Shown piece by piece: positions 50,132-59,802 of a DNA stretch of 64,000 nt (its first letter is position 1; every line of letters starts with the position of its first letter). The position numbers and the translations under genes are program-made. The notes under the pieces were generated by a model. The model had not been told where the DNA came from and searched no databases. It was given only the letters and a program-made list of their open reading frames with translations. This DNA comes from Spirosoma oryzicola (GTDB lineage Bacteria > Bacteroidota > Bacteroidia > Cytophagales > Spirosomataceae), in assembly GCF_021233055.1 (NCBI RefSeq), contig NZ_CP089538.1, positions 5,100,501 to 5,164,500 on the forward strand, written 5' to 3'.

Positions 50132-51151
50132 ATGACTTTACAAAATGACTTATTTCTCCGCACGGCGCGGGGCGAATTAACCGAGCGCGTGCCGGTTTGG
50201 ATGATGCGGCAGGCAGGTCGTGTGCTAGCCGAATACCGAGCCGTCCGGGAGCGGGCAGGCAGTTTTATTACGCTGGCCAAAACGCCCGAGCTGGCGGCTG
50301 AAGTAACGATCCAACCGGTCGATGCGTTCGGCGTTGATGCGGCTATCATTTTCTCCGATATTTTGGTCATACCCGAAGCCATGGGCCTTCCGTATGAGAT
50401 GATCGAAAGTCGGGGACCCGTTTTTCCTGAAACGGTTCGCACGATGAGCGACTTAAGCCGGTTGCGCGTCGCCGATGCAGAAAGTGACCTGGGCTACGTG
50501 CTGGATGCGATCAAGCTGACCAAAAAAGAGCTGAATGGCCGGGTACCGCTGATCGGTTTTGCCGGAGCACCGTTCACCATTTTTTGCTACATGACCGAAG
50601 GTAAGGGTTCCAAGACGTTTTCGGTAGCGAAGAAGCTGCTGTATACCGACCCTGATTTTGCCCACGCCTTGCTTCAGCAGATTACCGACAGTACGATTGC
50701 TTATTTGCAGGCTCAGATACGGGCGGGTGCCGATTTGGTGCAGCTTTTTGATTCGTGGGCGGGTATTCTTTCGCCTGAACAGTACCGTACCTTCTCGTTG
50801 CCTTACCTCAAACAAATCTGTGATCTGATTACCGATGTACCCATAACGGTCTTTGCAAAAGGCGCTTTTTTTGCCCGGCAGGAAATCGGTCAGTTGAGTT
50901 GCGATGTGGTTGGTTTGGACTGGAACATGGACCCGCACGAATCCCGCCAATTGATTCCAGACCGCGTGCTGCAAGGCAACTTAGATCCGTGTGTTCTCTA
51001 CGCCGATTTTGCGCAGATACGCGCCGAGGTCAAGCGTATGTTTGACGGATTCGGGCACCAGCATTACATTGCCAACCTGGGCCACGGCATTTATCCGGAT
51101 ACAGATCCCGACAAGGCGCGTTGCTTCGTGGATGCCGTAAAAGAAATGTAA
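50132..51151 (+). CDS. hemE: Uroporphyrinogen decarboxylase
   Basis: A 339-residue cytosolic enzyme converting uroporphyrinogen III to coproporphyrinogen III in heme synthesis. Both family signatures are visible: [17 protein letters not shown] (about 21-37), including the substrate-binding arginines, and [16 protein letters not shown] (about 144-159). [15 protein letters not shown] and [16 protein letters not shown] are also typical. The length matches the family. It stands alone; the stop codon is part of a hairpin shared with the convergent kinase gene. Confidence 0.97.
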   Translation: MTLQNDLFLRTARGELTERVPVWMMRQAGRVLAEYRAVRERAGSFITLAKTPELAAEVTIQPVDAFGVDAAIIFSDILVIPEAMGLPYEMIESRGPVFPETVRTMSDLSRLRVADAESDLGYVLDAIKLTKKELNGRVPLIGFAGAPFTIFCYMTEGKGSKTFSVAKKLLYTDPDFAHALLQQITDSTIAYLQAQIRAGADLVQLFDSWAGILSPEQYRTFSLPYLKQICDLITDVPITVFAKGAFFARQEIGQLSCDVVGLDWNMDPHESRQLIPDRVLQGNLDPCVLYADFAQIRAEVKRMFDGFGHQHYIANLGHGIYPDTDPDKARCFVDAVKEM

Positions 51152-51234
51152 CGTGGACATTCTGTCCGCAGGTGAATAGATTTTGGGCTTCATTCTAGCC
51201 CGTTCTCTTCTCTGCGGACAGGATCTCCACGTTA
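51149..51234. terminator. Bidirectional hairpin that includes both stop codons
   Basis: Outer stem of 9 bp (51149-51157 with 51226-51234) begins with the hemE stop TAA and ends with the TTA that is the kinase stop on the minus strand. An inner 10-bp stem (51162-51171 with 51212-51221) and a small central hairpin (51185-51189 with 51197-51201) lie inside. Confidence 0.75.
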
Positions 51235-52227
51235 CAGGCATTCTTTGGCTTCTTCTTTTAATTGCGTTTTGTCAACCGGTACTACGCCGACGGATTCACA
51301 AACCAGCCCTCCGCCTAAATTGGATAATCCGGCGATGATAGCAGGTGATTGTTTCAGGGCTACGCAACAGGCGGCAATGCTGATGACGGTGTCGCCCGCC
51401 CCCGACACGTCGGCAATCTTGCGGATATGAGCAGGCAGTTTGTGCTTTTCACCGTTGAAGTCAATAAATACGCCCCGTTCCGAAAGCGTGATCAACGCTC
51501 CTTTTACGTTCAGTCTCGTTTTCAACTCGTCGACAGCCGACTCAAACTCATTGGCGTTATCTACGTCAAATTCGAGCTTTAATCCTTCGCGTAATTCTTT
51601 CAGATTTGGCTTGAATAATGTCGTATTTCGGTACGACAGAAAATTTCGTTTCTTTGGGTCAACGACCGTCGGAACCCCCTGCGCATTCGCAAAATCGGTA
51701 ACTTCGGTAATCAATTCTTCGCTCAGAACGCCTTTATCGTAATCCTCGAAAATAACGACGTGACAGGTCGGAATCAGTTCTTTTATCTTGTTGATTAGCT
51801 GGCTGCGCTCGTTGGTAGTGATGTATTTGTCAGTTTCGGTATCGACCCGTACGATTTGTTGCGAACTCGCAATGATCCGTTCCTTGATGGTCGTGATTCG
51901 CTCGGCGCTGCGAATAAGTCCGTCGCAGTTCAACCCCCGGTCGCACAGTTCACCAACAAGCCGGTCACCGGGTTCGTCGGTTCCAATGACCGAACAGATA
52001 ATTGCTTCGGCTCCCAAAGCCTGTACATTCAGCAATACGTTGCCCGCTCCACCAAGCCGCAATTCACGCCGGTCAACCGTAACGACGGGTACGGGTGCTT
52101 CGGGAGAGATACGCTCAACGCGCCCCCACACGTAAGAATCGAGCATGACATCGCCTATAATCAGGACGCGGAGTTTATCGAATTGGTCGAACAGTTCGTC
52201 GATGGTCATATCCAGGACCGGACTCAT
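51232..52227 (-). CDS. PfkB-type kinase, heptose 7-phosphate kinase-like (RfaE domain I)
   Basis: A 331-residue sugar kinase of the ribokinase family. It opens with a region like HldE/RfaE domain I (LRVLIIGDVMLDSYVWGRVE, 17-36), has LGGAGNVLLNVQALG near 56-70, DPKKRNFLSYRNTTLFKPNL and the catalytic GAGD motif in SGAGDTVIS near 275-283. It lacks the C-terminal nucleotidyltransferase domain of the fused HldE, so it is the split form. It should phosphorylate D-glycero-D-manno-heptose 7-phosphate for LPS core synthesis, though closely related ADP-heptose-independent kinases exist. No other heptose gene is nearby. Confidence 0.85.
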   Translation of the reverse strand: MSPVLDMTIDELFDQFDKLRVLIIGDVMLDSYVWGRVERISPEAPVPVVTVDRRELRLGGAGNVLLNVQALGAEAIICSVIGTDEPGDRLVGELCDRGLNCDGLIRSAERITTIKERIIASSQQIVRVDTETDKYITTNERSQLINKIKELIPTCHVVIFEDYDKGVLSEELITEVTDFANAQGVPTVVDPKKRNFLSYRNTTLFKPNLKELREGLKLEFDVDNANEFESAVDELKTRLNVKGALITLSERGVFIDFNGEKHKLPAHIRKIADVSGAGDTVISIAACCVALKQSPAIIAGLSNLGGGLVCESVGVVPVDKTQLKEEAKECL

Positions 52228-52349
52228 AGGCGCAATGGGCTTGTTTCAGGGTACAAAGAAACAAAAATCGCACCTGCTTTTCGAAATGAGTTGCTTAGTT
52301 TGAGGTAGTGGCACTGTGTTAATGTCTGTACGGATTGCGTATTTTGCAT

Positions 52350-52413
52350 CGAAAAATGTTTTCGTTGATTTATCCATAGCTATACATAGCAGCTTGGGCT
52401 GATTTTTCGAAAA
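52350..52413. promoter_or_regulatory. Two CG-centred palindromes upstream of xylB
   Basis: CGAAAA/TTTTCG with a 3-bp centre lies at 52350-52364; the perfect 10-bp palindrome TTTTCGAAAA lies at 52404-52413, 23 bp before the xylB ATG. Palindromes with a central CG are typical of LacI-family operators, so these may be sites of a xylose regulator encoded elsewhere. Confidence 0.4.
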
Positions 52414-52436
52414 CGATAAACCTCAACCCTGATTTC

Positions 52437-53918
52437 ATGTATTTTATTGGCTTCGACTTAGGTAGTTCGTCCGTTAAAGCGTCTCTCGTTAACGCCGAAA
52501 GTGGTACAGCGGTGGCTTCCGCTTTTTTCCCCCAAACCGAAATGGCGATTGAAGCGCCCCAGCCGGGTTTTGCCGAGCAGCAGCCCGAAAACTGGTGGAT
52601 CAACGCTTGTCTGGCCAGTAAATCCGTTTTACAGAAAGCCAATGTCCGGCCCGAAGACGTGAAAGCCATCGGCATTTCGTACCAGATGCACGGGCTGGTC
52701 GTTGTTGACAAAGCATTTAACGTACTGCGTCCGTCCATTATCTGGTGCGACAGCCGGGCGGTTCCCTTCGGCAATCGGGCGTTCGATGATCTCGGCCATG
52801 ACCGCACGCTTCAACACCTGCTAAACTCACCGGGCAATTTCACGGCGGCCAAACTTGCCTGGGTGAAAGCGAACGAACCTGACGTGTACGCCGAAGTCCA
52901 TAAGTTTATGCTTCCCGGCGATTATCTGGCGGCTCGGATGACCGGCGAGATCGTGACGACAGCCTCAGGTTTGTCGGAAGGTGTACTCTGGGATTTTCAG
53001 GCAGATCAACCAGCACAGTTTCTACTCGATTATTACGGGTTCGATTCGTCACTAATGGCAACCCTTAAACCAACGTTTGCGCCACAGGGTGAGCTTACGG
53101 CATCGGCAGCCAGCGAACTCGGCCTTGCGGCTGGCACACCCGTCACCTACCGCGCTGGTGACCAACCCAACAATGCGTTCTCCCTGAACGTACTGGAACC
53201 GGGCCAGATTGCGGCCACTGCCGGAACGTCGGGTGTTGTGTATGGTGTTAGTGATCAGCTCAGCTACGATCCAAAATCTCGGGTTAATACGTTTCTTCAC
53301 GTCAGCCACACCAGCGCAGCTCCCCGATACGGCGTCCTGATGTGCGTCAATGGTACGGGCATTCTGAACAGTTGGTTACGCAACCAGGTCCTGCGCCGGT
53401 CGATCGGGTACGACGAGATGAACGTGCTGGCGCACGAAGCGCCCGTTGGAGCCGATGGTCTCATCTGTTTGCCGTTTGGAAATGGTGCCGAACGTATTCT
53501 CGAAAATGCGGATTTAGGAGCTTCGTTTCACGGGCTGCAACTAACGCGACATGGTTTACCCCATTTCATCCGGGCGGCCCAGGAAGGAATCGTATTCGCG
53601 TTCTATTACGGCATTCAGGTTATGGAAAGCGTAGGGGTTGGCCTACAAACCATCCGGGCGGGCGAAGCAAATATGTTCCTGAGTCCCCTTTTCCGCGATA
53701 CCCTCGCCAATCTGACGGGAGCGGCTATCGAGCTATACAATACGGATGGTGCTCAGGGAGCCGCTCGGGGTGCAGGGTTAGGACTCGGCTATTACAAAAA
53801 CGCGCAGGAAGCATTCGCGGGTTTACACGTGGTCAAAACTATTGAGCCCGATATGCGCGCTCAGGAAGGTTACCGGGACGCCTATGGGCGGTGGTTAGAG
53901 ACGTTGGCCCGTAGTTAA
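52437..53918 (+). CDS. xylB: Xylulokinase (FGGY family)
   Basis: A 493-residue carbohydrate kinase. The N-terminal phosphate-binding loop is FIGFDLGSSSVKASLV-like (about 3-18), QMHGLVVVDK near 82-91 is the xylulokinase form of the substrate site, and GRAGDQPNNAFSLN-like residues near 240-252 and a glycine-rich DGAQGAARGAGLGLG segment near 437-451 complete the FGGY fold. It converts D-xylulose to xylulose 5-phosphate. It precedes a lipoprotein gene and xylA on the same strand, consistent with a xylose operon. Confidence 0.94.
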   Translation: MYFIGFDLGSSSVKASLVNAESGTAVASAFFPQTEMAIEAPQPGFAEQQPENWWINACLASKSVLQKANVRPEDVKAIGISYQMHGLVVVDKAFNVLRPSIIWCDSRAVPFGNRAFDDLGHDRTLQHLLNSPGNFTAAKLAWVKANEPDVYAEVHKFMLPGDYLAARMTGEIVTTASGLSEGVLWDFQADQPAQFLLDYYGFDSSLMATLKPTFAPQGELTASAASELGLAAGTPVTYRAGDQPNNAFSLNVLEPGQIAATAGTSGVVYGVSDQLSYDPKSRVNTFLHVSHTSAAPRYGVLMCVNGTGILNSWLRNQVLRRSIGYDEMNVLAHEAPVGADGLICLPFGNGAERILENADLGASFHGLQLTRHGLPHFIRAAQEGIVFAFYYGIQVMESVGVGLQTIRAGEANMFLSPLFRDTLANLTGAAIELYNTDGAQGAARGAGLGLGYYKNAQEAFAGLHVVKTIEPDMRAQEGYRDAYGRWLETLARS

Positions 53919-54028
53919 TCCAAAGACTGAATTTTGACGATAGCTAGCCGAAACAGAGTAGAATCGTTCTCTGACGTTATTTACTTAAGCCTACGCTTCG
54001 TAAACATAGCCGATACTGTCCTACTACC

Positions 54029-54781
54029 ATGAAATCTTTACCCGCTTTACTTTTAGGCATGGCCCTATTGACAGGCTGTACGCGCAACGTTCAGGTCGTT
54101 ACGCTACGGGGTAACAACGTTATGCCAACCACCAAAGGACTGGTTCTGGATAACGATACGTTGACGTTACAGTACGACTTTTCCAGTGAGCGTGGTCGGA
54201 TGCATGTATCCGTAACCAATAAACTGAATCAACCGCTCTACATCGACTGGAAGCGGTCATCTCTGATCATTGGTCAGGAAAAAATTGATTACTGGCGCGA
54301 CGTAGCCAATGTTCAGTTAACGTCCAGCGGTAATCCGTACAGCCGCTATTCGGTCCGATCAACCAGTGGTATCATCTCCAAGGAAGACCCGGTAAGTTTT
54401 ATTCCGCCTAAAACCCGGATTGAAAAAAACCGGTTTGTCGTTGTTCCCAACGGTGCGCTGCGTTTATCGGGTACACCAGCCGTTGTGCAGGAAAAACCGA
54501 AATGGAACCCCGACCGCAAAAAGCCCGTCAATATCAATACGTTCACGTACGGTGATGACCAATCGCCTTTGACGTTCCGAAACTACCTTACCTTGTCAAC
54601 CGATAAGGATTTTAAAACGGAATTTCATATTGACACCCAGTTCTGGGCATCCGATGTAAAAGTGATGCCGTATAATCAACTTGTTTCCGGACCAGTACGG
54701 CAGTCTGACGGGAGTTATTCCCAAACCCTTATTTTTAACAAGCCGGATGGTTTTTACGTACCCATCCCGCTACAGCAGTAA
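54029..54781 (+). CDS. Lipoprotein of unknown function between xylB and xylA
   Basis: A 250-residue lipoprotein (lipobox LLTGC, Cys17). The mature part is beta-rich, with FSSERGRMHVSVTNKLNQPL near 51-70 resembling an immunoglobulin-like or NusG-like extracytoplasmic sandwich, and IDWKRSSLI near 72-80. No family recognised with confidence. It lies 110 bp after xylB and 88 bp before xylA on the same strand. It could be an unrelated envelope gene captured between the two enzymes, or a surface component of xylose use; the sequence does not decide. Confidence 0.72.
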   Translation: MKSLPALLLGMALLTGCTRNVQVVTLRGNNVMPTTKGLVLDNDTLTLQYDFSSERGRMHVSVTNKLNQPLYIDWKRSSLIIGQEKIDYWRDVANVQLTSSGNPYSRYSVRSTSGIISKEDPVSFIPPKTRIEKNRFVVVPNGALRLSGTPAVVQEKPKWNPDRKKPVNINTFTYGDDQSPLTFRNYLTLSTDKDFKTEFHIDTQFWASDVKVMPYNQLVSGPVRQSDGSYSQTLIFNKPDGFYVPIPLQQ

Positions 54782-54869
54782 GAAACCCTATTCTTCTTTT
54801 TATTAGAGTTGCTATAATCCCAAGCGCTACTGACCTTTGGGAGTAATTTTTCTTAAAACCCAATAAAGC

Positions 54870-56210
54870 ATGTCTGGTACGAACTTAACCCTCGGCGAAA
54901 AAATTTATTTCCCGTTTATTGAAAAACCGATTCAATTTGAAGGTCGCGAATCGGACAATCCGCTGGCTTTTAAATTTTACGATGCAAACCGGCCTATCCT
55001 GGGTACGCCCATGAAAGATCTGTTCCGGTTCGCTACCGCTTATTGGCATACCTTCTGTGGTACCGGTGGCGATCCTTTCGGCCCTGGCGTTAAACACTTC
55101 CCCTGGGACGAAAACTCGGATCGGCTGGCGGCTGCCCATGATAAGATGGATGCTGCCTTCGAGTTTATCACCAAAATCGGCATGGAGTACTACTGCTTCC
55201 ACGATGTCGATGTCGCTCCCGAAGGCAATTCAAACGCCGAATTCGAAAAAAACTTCCGCGCCATTGTCGACTACGCCAAGCAAAAGCAGGCTGCCAGTGG
55301 TGTTAAGCTGTTGTGGGGTACGGCTAATTTGTTCTCGCACGAGCGCTACATGAACGGGGCGTCAACCAATCCGGACTTCCACGTGCTGGCTCACGGTGGC
55401 TGGCAGGTTAAGAACGCCATTGACGCAACCATCGAACTAGGCGGACGCGGTTACACATTCTGGGGTGGTCGCGAAGGCTACATGTCGCTACTGAACACCA
55501 ACATGAAACGCGAGCAGGAACATTTGGGTAAGTTTCTCCAAATTAGCCGGGACTACGCCCGGAAGCAAGGCTTTACCGGTTCGTTCTACATCGAACCCAA
55601 GCCGATGGAGCCGACCAAGCACCAGTACGATTTCGACGCAGCTACGGTTGTCGGCTTCCTGAACCGCTTTGGCTTGCAGGACGATTTCGAGCTGAACCTT
55701 GAAACCAACCATGCTACACTGGCAAACCATACCTTCGCGCACGAATTGCAGGTAGCTGCCGACAACAACATGCTGGGTTCGATTGATGCGAACCGGGGCG
55801 ACTACCAGAACGGCTGGGATACCGACCAGTTCCCGGTAGATGTATACGAGTTAACCGAAGCGATGCTGGTTATTCTGGAAGCGGGTGGTTTAAAGTCGGG
55901 CGGTGTCAACTTCGACGCTAAAACTCGTCGGAATTCTACCGATCTGGAAGATCTCTTTATCGCTCACATCGGCGGTATGGACACCTTTGCGCGGGCTGCG
56001 ATTGCCGCTGAAGCCATTCTGGATAAATCGAAATACAAACAAATGCGCGCCGACCGCTACGCAAGCTACGACAGCGCTGAAGGTGCCCGTTTCGAGAAAG
56101 GTGAACTGACGCTGGAAGATTTGCGCGAGTATGCCTTGAACAACGGCGAACCGAAGCAGGTCAGCGGCAAGCAGGAGCTTTACGAGATGATCGTTAATCA
56201 ATACATTTAG
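54870..56210 (+). CDS. xylA: Xylose isomerase
   Basis: A 446-residue enzyme converting D-xylose to D-xylulose. It belongs to the longer class II type: it has the N-terminal extension, catalytic H111 and D114 in [21 protein letters not shown] near 194-203, the metal-binding [16 protein letters not shown] near 230-247 and [16 protein letters not shown] near 276-291. Length matches class II. A hairpin terminator follows. Together with xylB it completes entry of xylose to the pentose phosphate pathway; no xylose transporter is seen here. Confidence 0.97.
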   Translation: MSGTNLTLGEKIYFPFIEKPIQFEGRESDNPLAFKFYDANRPILGTPMKDLFRFATAYWHTFCGTGGDPFGPGVKHFPWDENSDRLAAAHDKMDAAFEFITKIGMEYYCFHDVDVAPEGNSNAEFEKNFRAIVDYAKQKQAASGVKLLWGTANLFSHERYMNGASTNPDFHVLAHGGWQVKNAIDATIELGGRGYTFWGGREGYMSLLNTNMKREQEHLGKFLQISRDYARKQGFTGSFYIEPKPMEPTKHQYDFDAATVVGFLNRFGLQDDFELNLETNHATLANHTFAHELQVAADNNMLGSIDANRGDYQNGWDTDQFPVDVYELTEAMLVILEAGGLKSGGVNFDAKTRRNSTDLEDLFIAHIGGMDTFARAAIAAEAILDKSKYKQMRADRYASYDSAEGARFEKGELTLEDLREYALNNGEPKQVSGKQELYEMIVNQYI

Positions 56211-56220
56211 CCAATAGCCA

Positions 56221-56256
56221 GCTGGGCGTGCAACGCGTTGTACGCCCAGCATTTTA
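56221..56256 (+). terminator. Terminator behind xylA
   Basis: GCTGGGCGT at 56221-56229 pairs with ACGCCCAGC at 56242-56250; a G-U pair and four more bases extend the stem inward. ATTTTA follows. The next start codon is at 56273. Confidence 0.75.
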
Positions 56257-56272
56257 CTTACCCGTACGCTTT

Positions 56273-56725
56273 ATGAAGATCGTACTGCTTCTTCTAATAA
56301 CCTTTATTTGTGGTTCGGCTATTGCACAGACTACCCCCGACGAATCAGCCGTTCGGGTGTCGGTCAATCAGTTGTTCGAAGGCATGAAAAAAGCAGACTC
56401 GACAATGCTCAAAGCTGTTTTTGCGCCGGGTGCCCGATTACAAACCGTCGTTAATAAGCAGGGAAACGTATCCGTGCAGGATGAAGCGATCGCTCAATTT
56501 ATATCGTCTGTTGGCAAAGCGAAAGCCGGTGCGCTGGACGAACGCTTATCGAGCATGGAAATTAAAATTGACGGCGAACTGGCTACTGCCTGGACGCCCT
56601 ACTCGTTTTATTACAACGGCCAGCAAAGTCACTGTGGTGTGAATGCCTTTACGCTGGTCAAGCTGGCGGGTACCTGGAAGATTCAAACGATCATCGACAC
56701 CCGCCGAAAACAAAATTGTCCTTAA
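56273..56725 (+). CDS. Secreted NTF2-like protein (putative lumazine-binding/DUF4440 type)
   Basis: A 150-residue exported protein from ATG 56273; a 15-residue upstream extension would spoil the signal peptide (MKIVLLLLITFICGSAIAQ). The mature part has the cone-shaped NTF2 pattern: AVRVSVNQLFEGMKKADSTM, VFAPGARLQTVVNKQGN, ATAWTPYSFYYNGQQSHCG and FTLVKLAGTWKIQTIIDTRR, matching the putative lumazine-binding family PF12893. Function unknown. Confidence 0.85.
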   Translation: MKIVLLLLITFICGSAIAQTTPDESAVRVSVNQLFEGMKKADSTMLKAVFAPGARLQTVVNKQGNVSVQDEAIAQFISSVGKAKAGALDERLSSMEIKIDGELATAWTPYSFYYNGQQSHCGVNAFTLVKLAGTWKIQTIIDTRRKQNCP

Positions 56726-56739
56726 CCAATTGACAGCAC

Positions 56740-57555
56740 CTACGGATTCCAGTTGGGTTTTCGTTTCTCCAGAAAAGCAGCCATACCCTCTTTAGCGTCC
56801 GGCGTCTGCTGAAGCTGTCCAAACTGTTCGTATAAGTAAGCTTGCTGTTCACTAGACGGCAGGCTTTTTAGTTGTTGGTAAGCTCGTAAACCAAACTGCA
56901 TCGCCGTTGGCGACAATTGCTTTAACTCGTCCAAAAGACCGGTGACAGTAGCGCCAAGCTCGGCAGCCGTTGCAAGGGTTGTAACCAGTCCGAACGCCAG
57001 TGCTTCAGCAGCCGAAAGTGTTCGAGCGCGCAGGCACAGATCGAGCGCCGTTCGGGCGGGCATTATATCGAGCAAAACAGCCATCACCTGAAACGGGAAT
57101 AAACCTCGCTTTACCTCTGGCAAACTAAACGTAGCCGACTCCACAGCAACAACGTACGTACTTGCTCCTACCAACAAAAAACCGCCTGCGTATACCGGAC
57201 CCTGTACCCGCGCAATGCATGGTTTACACAACTGAGCCATCAACTCGCCTAGGCGAACCGGGCCGGACGGCGCGGGCACAGTAGCTTGTTCCGTATCACC
57301 CACCGATAATGCTTTTAAATCCATTCCGGCGCAGAACGTGTCGCCGGATGCGGCTAATACAACGATCCAGACCTCGGGTGTATGATGGGCGTAAGCCAAC
57401 GCAAATGCCAACTCATGGAGCATGGGCGGATGCAATGCATTTTTCTTTTCAGGCCGGTTGAGCGTGATGGTCATCACATGATCCTCAAGCGAGGTGATCA
57501 GGTATCGAAAGCCGTTGACGGGCAACTGAGCGACTTGATCGGCCGTATATAGCAT
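56740..57555 (-). CDS. Enoyl-CoA hydratase/isomerase family protein
   Basis: A 271-residue crotonase-fold protein. MTITLNRPEKKNALHPPMLH near 29-48 is the typical opening, GDTFCAGMDLKAL near 70-82 the CoA-binding and oxyanion region, and VQGPVYAGGFLLVGASTYVV near 118-137 the second oxyanion-hole glycine. The catalytic glutamates of true hydratases are not evident: the position after the AGG segment is FLLVGAST, and SLPEVKRGLFPF carries one Glu. Isomerase or thioesterase-like activity is possible. Single gene, convergent with the NTF2-like gene. Confidence 0.85.
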   Translation of the reverse strand: MLYTADQVAQLPVNGFRYLITSLEDHVMTITLNRPEKKNALHPPMLHELAFALAYAHHTPEVWIVVLAASGDTFCAGMDLKALSVGDTEQATVPAPSGPVRLGELMAQLCKPCIARVQGPVYAGGFLLVGASTYVVAVESATFSLPEVKRGLFPFQVMAVLLDIMPARTALDLCLRARTLSAAEALAFGLVTTLATAAELGATVTGLLDELKQLSPTAMQFGLRAYQQLKSLPSSEQQAYLYEQFGQLQQTPDAKEGMAAFLEKRKPNWNP

Positions 57556-57660
57556 GATGAAAGAATTGAAATATACCGTTTAAAAACATTCACTTTTCAA
57601 CTATACAAGAATGTAAGCTTTACGAGTTATTCGAATAACAACGCCAACGCTCAACCTTCC

Positions 57661-58779
57661 ATGAAAACAATTACGATTCTACTCCTCGTGGTTTGTAGCA
57701 TCCGCACGTCCTACGCTACTCACCTGCTCGGCGGCTACATTCAGGTAAAACCAGTTGCTGGCTCGACGCTAACGTACGAAATAACAGCAACACTGTATTT
57801 GGACGAAATACGAGGTACCGCTGCCGCTAGTGCGATGAGTAGTTTGTCCTTGTGCTTTGGTGATGGGCAAAGCGCGGAGGTATTTCGGCAAAGCCGAATT
57901 CTATCTACGAACAAAGAAAATAGCGTTAATACGTATCGAATGGTTCACACTTATTCGGGTCCTAGCACATACACCGTGTCAACTGCCATCGTGAACCGAA
58001 CTCCATCCCTTAACATTCCTAACAGCTCTACGGAACAGGAGCCCCTTACGCTTTCAACGACTTTTTTAACCACCGGCCTCTCAAACCAGACGCCAAACTT
58101 ATCTGTTTCCCTAACTAATTTTACAATAGGGCTAAATCAGCGAGCTACGTTATCGTTACAAGCGACAGACACTGAAGGCGACAGCCTGGTGTATGCCCTG
58201 ACTCGACCGCTGACCAGTGCGTCCGGTACTGGCTGTACATATCGTGCAGTGACAGCCTATCAATTCCCGAATGACCTTTCTCGTCAAGGTACCTTTAAGC
58301 TAAACAGCCGAACCGGTGAGCTTATTTGGGACGCGCCAACACAACAGGGCTACTTTAGCGTAGCGATCACGGTGAGCGAATACCGCAACGGTGTGTTGAT
58401 CAGCCAGACACGCGAAGAAATTCCGTTGATCGTCGTTGACAGACCCGGCACACCCAGCGTTATTCCACCGTACGAACCGGCCCTGACAGGAACGGTCGTT
58501 ACGGGGTTGCCTGAATACCGCGATGAAGATGTATCGTTCTCGGTGTTCCCAAATCCAGTCGAAGATCGCTTGCAGGTACTGATACAAACCAGTAATCCGA
58601 GTACGGTTTCACTTCAGCTAATCGACGCTGGCGGACGAAAATTGCACGAAATAGCCTTCCGCAAAGCGGCTCGTCAGCATGAACAGGTTATTGGGATGGG
58701 TAGCCTTTCACCGGGTGTATACCTGCTTCAGGCGACGATAGCGGGCCGGATAATGGTTCAGAAAATTCTTAAGAAGTAA
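57661..58779 (+). CDS. Secreted protein with type IX sorting domain
   Basis: A 372-residue protein with a signal peptide (about 1-19). Residues 20-280 are beta-rich with repeated adhesin-like patterns (HLLGGYIQVKPVAGSTLTYE, LSLQATDTEGDSLVYALTRP). Residues 295-372 form a type A T9SS C-terminal domain: FSVFPNPVEDRLQVLI, LQLIDAGGRKLHEI, LSPGVYLLQATIAGRIMVQK and a basic end. It should cross the outer membrane by the type IX system and be attached at the cell surface. Consistent with gldG elsewhere in the window. Confidence 0.9.
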   Translation: MKTITILLLVVCSIRTSYATHLLGGYIQVKPVAGSTLTYEITATLYLDEIRGTAAASAMSSLSLCFGDGQSAEVFRQSRILSTNKENSVNTYRMVHTYSGPSTYTVSTAIVNRTPSLNIPNSSTEQEPLTLSTTFLTTGLSNQTPNLSVSLTNFTIGLNQRATLSLQATDTEGDSLVYALTRPLTSASGTGCTYRAVTAYQFPNDLSRQGTFKLNSRTGELIWDAPTQQGYFSVAITVSEYRNGVLISQTREEIPLIVVDRPGTPSVIPPYEPALTGTVVTGLPEYRDEDVSFSVFPNPVEDRLQVLIQTSNPSTVSLQLIDAGGRKLHEIAFRKAARQHEQVIGMGSLSPGVYLLQATIAGRIMVQKILKK

Positions 58780-58780
58780 A

Positions 58781-59755
58781 CTAAAACAGTTGTTTCCAGG
58801 TGCCTTTTACCCAATTGTACTTAAGCGTGCTGGGCAAGGCTTTCCACCAGTATTTATTGACTTCTACGGCAAAGGAAGGCTGCATATAGCAGTTGATCAC
58901 GCAGCCCTCGCAGGCAGGTAATCTCCCTTCCAGCGCTACTAGCTGTTGTACTTCGCTGGAGCGATACAGATCATACAATTGTCCATCGATAGCAAAGTCT
59001 TTCAGGCCCAGATGATAGCAGGGCAAGACTAATTTATTCTCAGGAGAAATAACCAGCGTGGTACTGCCCGCTTTACAAACGGGCTTGTCGATGTGATTGC
59101 CTCCGTCAAGGCGAAGTTGCACGAACGCGTCGTTCAGGTAAACGTTTTTCTGACCTCCCCACCACGACAACTCATTGAGCGCATGGTTGGATAAGCTACC
59201 CGTTTCGACCGAATTGTAATCAAAGACCGGATTTAAGATCAGTACCAGATCGTTGGGCAGACAGATTTCGTCGCGCATCTGCCGAATTTGGGACACGTTC
59301 CGTTCAAATACCGTAAACAGAATGTCAGGCCGTTCGCCCAGCTGTCGGGCGAGCTTAATTGACTCCATTACCTTGTCGAAGCAACGTACACCGCGCGATT
59401 GGTTGTGCTCGGCAGCGACGGGCGAATCGAGCGAAAAGTGAAGCATATCGACCAGACCCCGCAGCCGTTCGGCGTATTTGGGATACAGGAGCCCGTTGGT
59501 CGTAACGGTAGTGATCAGACCTAGTTTCTTGGCTTCCTGAAGCAGTTCGGGCAGTTGACGATGCAGCAGCGGTTCGCCACCCGTAAAGTCAACCACCCGA
59601 ACCCCTAATTTCTTTAGATCACGCAGATTTTGTCGTGCATTTTCCAGCGTAACGTACGGCGAAGGCCGCTCCCATATATCGCAAAAACTACAGGTGGCGT
59701 TACAGCGGTACGTCACGTAGTAATTGCACAAAACCGGATGAGAAACGATACGCAT
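58781..59755 (-). CDS. Radical SAM enzyme with partial SPASM-type C-terminus
   Basis: A 324-residue enzyme. The 4Fe-4S cysteines are C18, C22 and C25 (YRCNATCSFCDIW), GGEPLLH follows at about 59-65, and TTVTTNGLLYPK near 81-92. The C-terminal region contains further cysteines (PVCKAGSTT, LVLPCYH, PACEGCVINCYMQPS), consistent with an auxiliary cluster. Substrate unknown. Relatives modify peptides or lipids. It is upstream of nothing on its strand; the accD gene lies 47 bp before it and might be cotranscribed. Its stop is 1 bp from the T9SS protein stop. Confidence 0.88.
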   Translation of the reverse strand: MRIVSHPVLCNYYVTYRCNATCSFCDIWERPSPYVTLENARQNLRDLKKLGVRVVDFTGGEPLLHRQLPELLQEAKKLGLITTVTTNGLLYPKYAERLRGLVDMLHFSLDSPVAAEHNQSRGVRCFDKVMESIKLARQLGERPDILFTVFERNVSQIRQMRDEICLPNDLVLILNPVFDYNSVETGSLSNHALNELSWWGGQKNVYLNDAFVQLRLDGGNHIDKPVCKAGSTTLVISPENKLVLPCYHLGLKDFAIDGQLYDLYRSSEVQQLVALEGRLPACEGCVINCYMQPSFAVEVNKYWWKALPSTLKYNWVKGTWKQLF

Positions 59756-59802
59756 GTTAGGAAACGGGGAGCACGGGGTACTAGCACATCCCCTCTCCCA
59801 GA

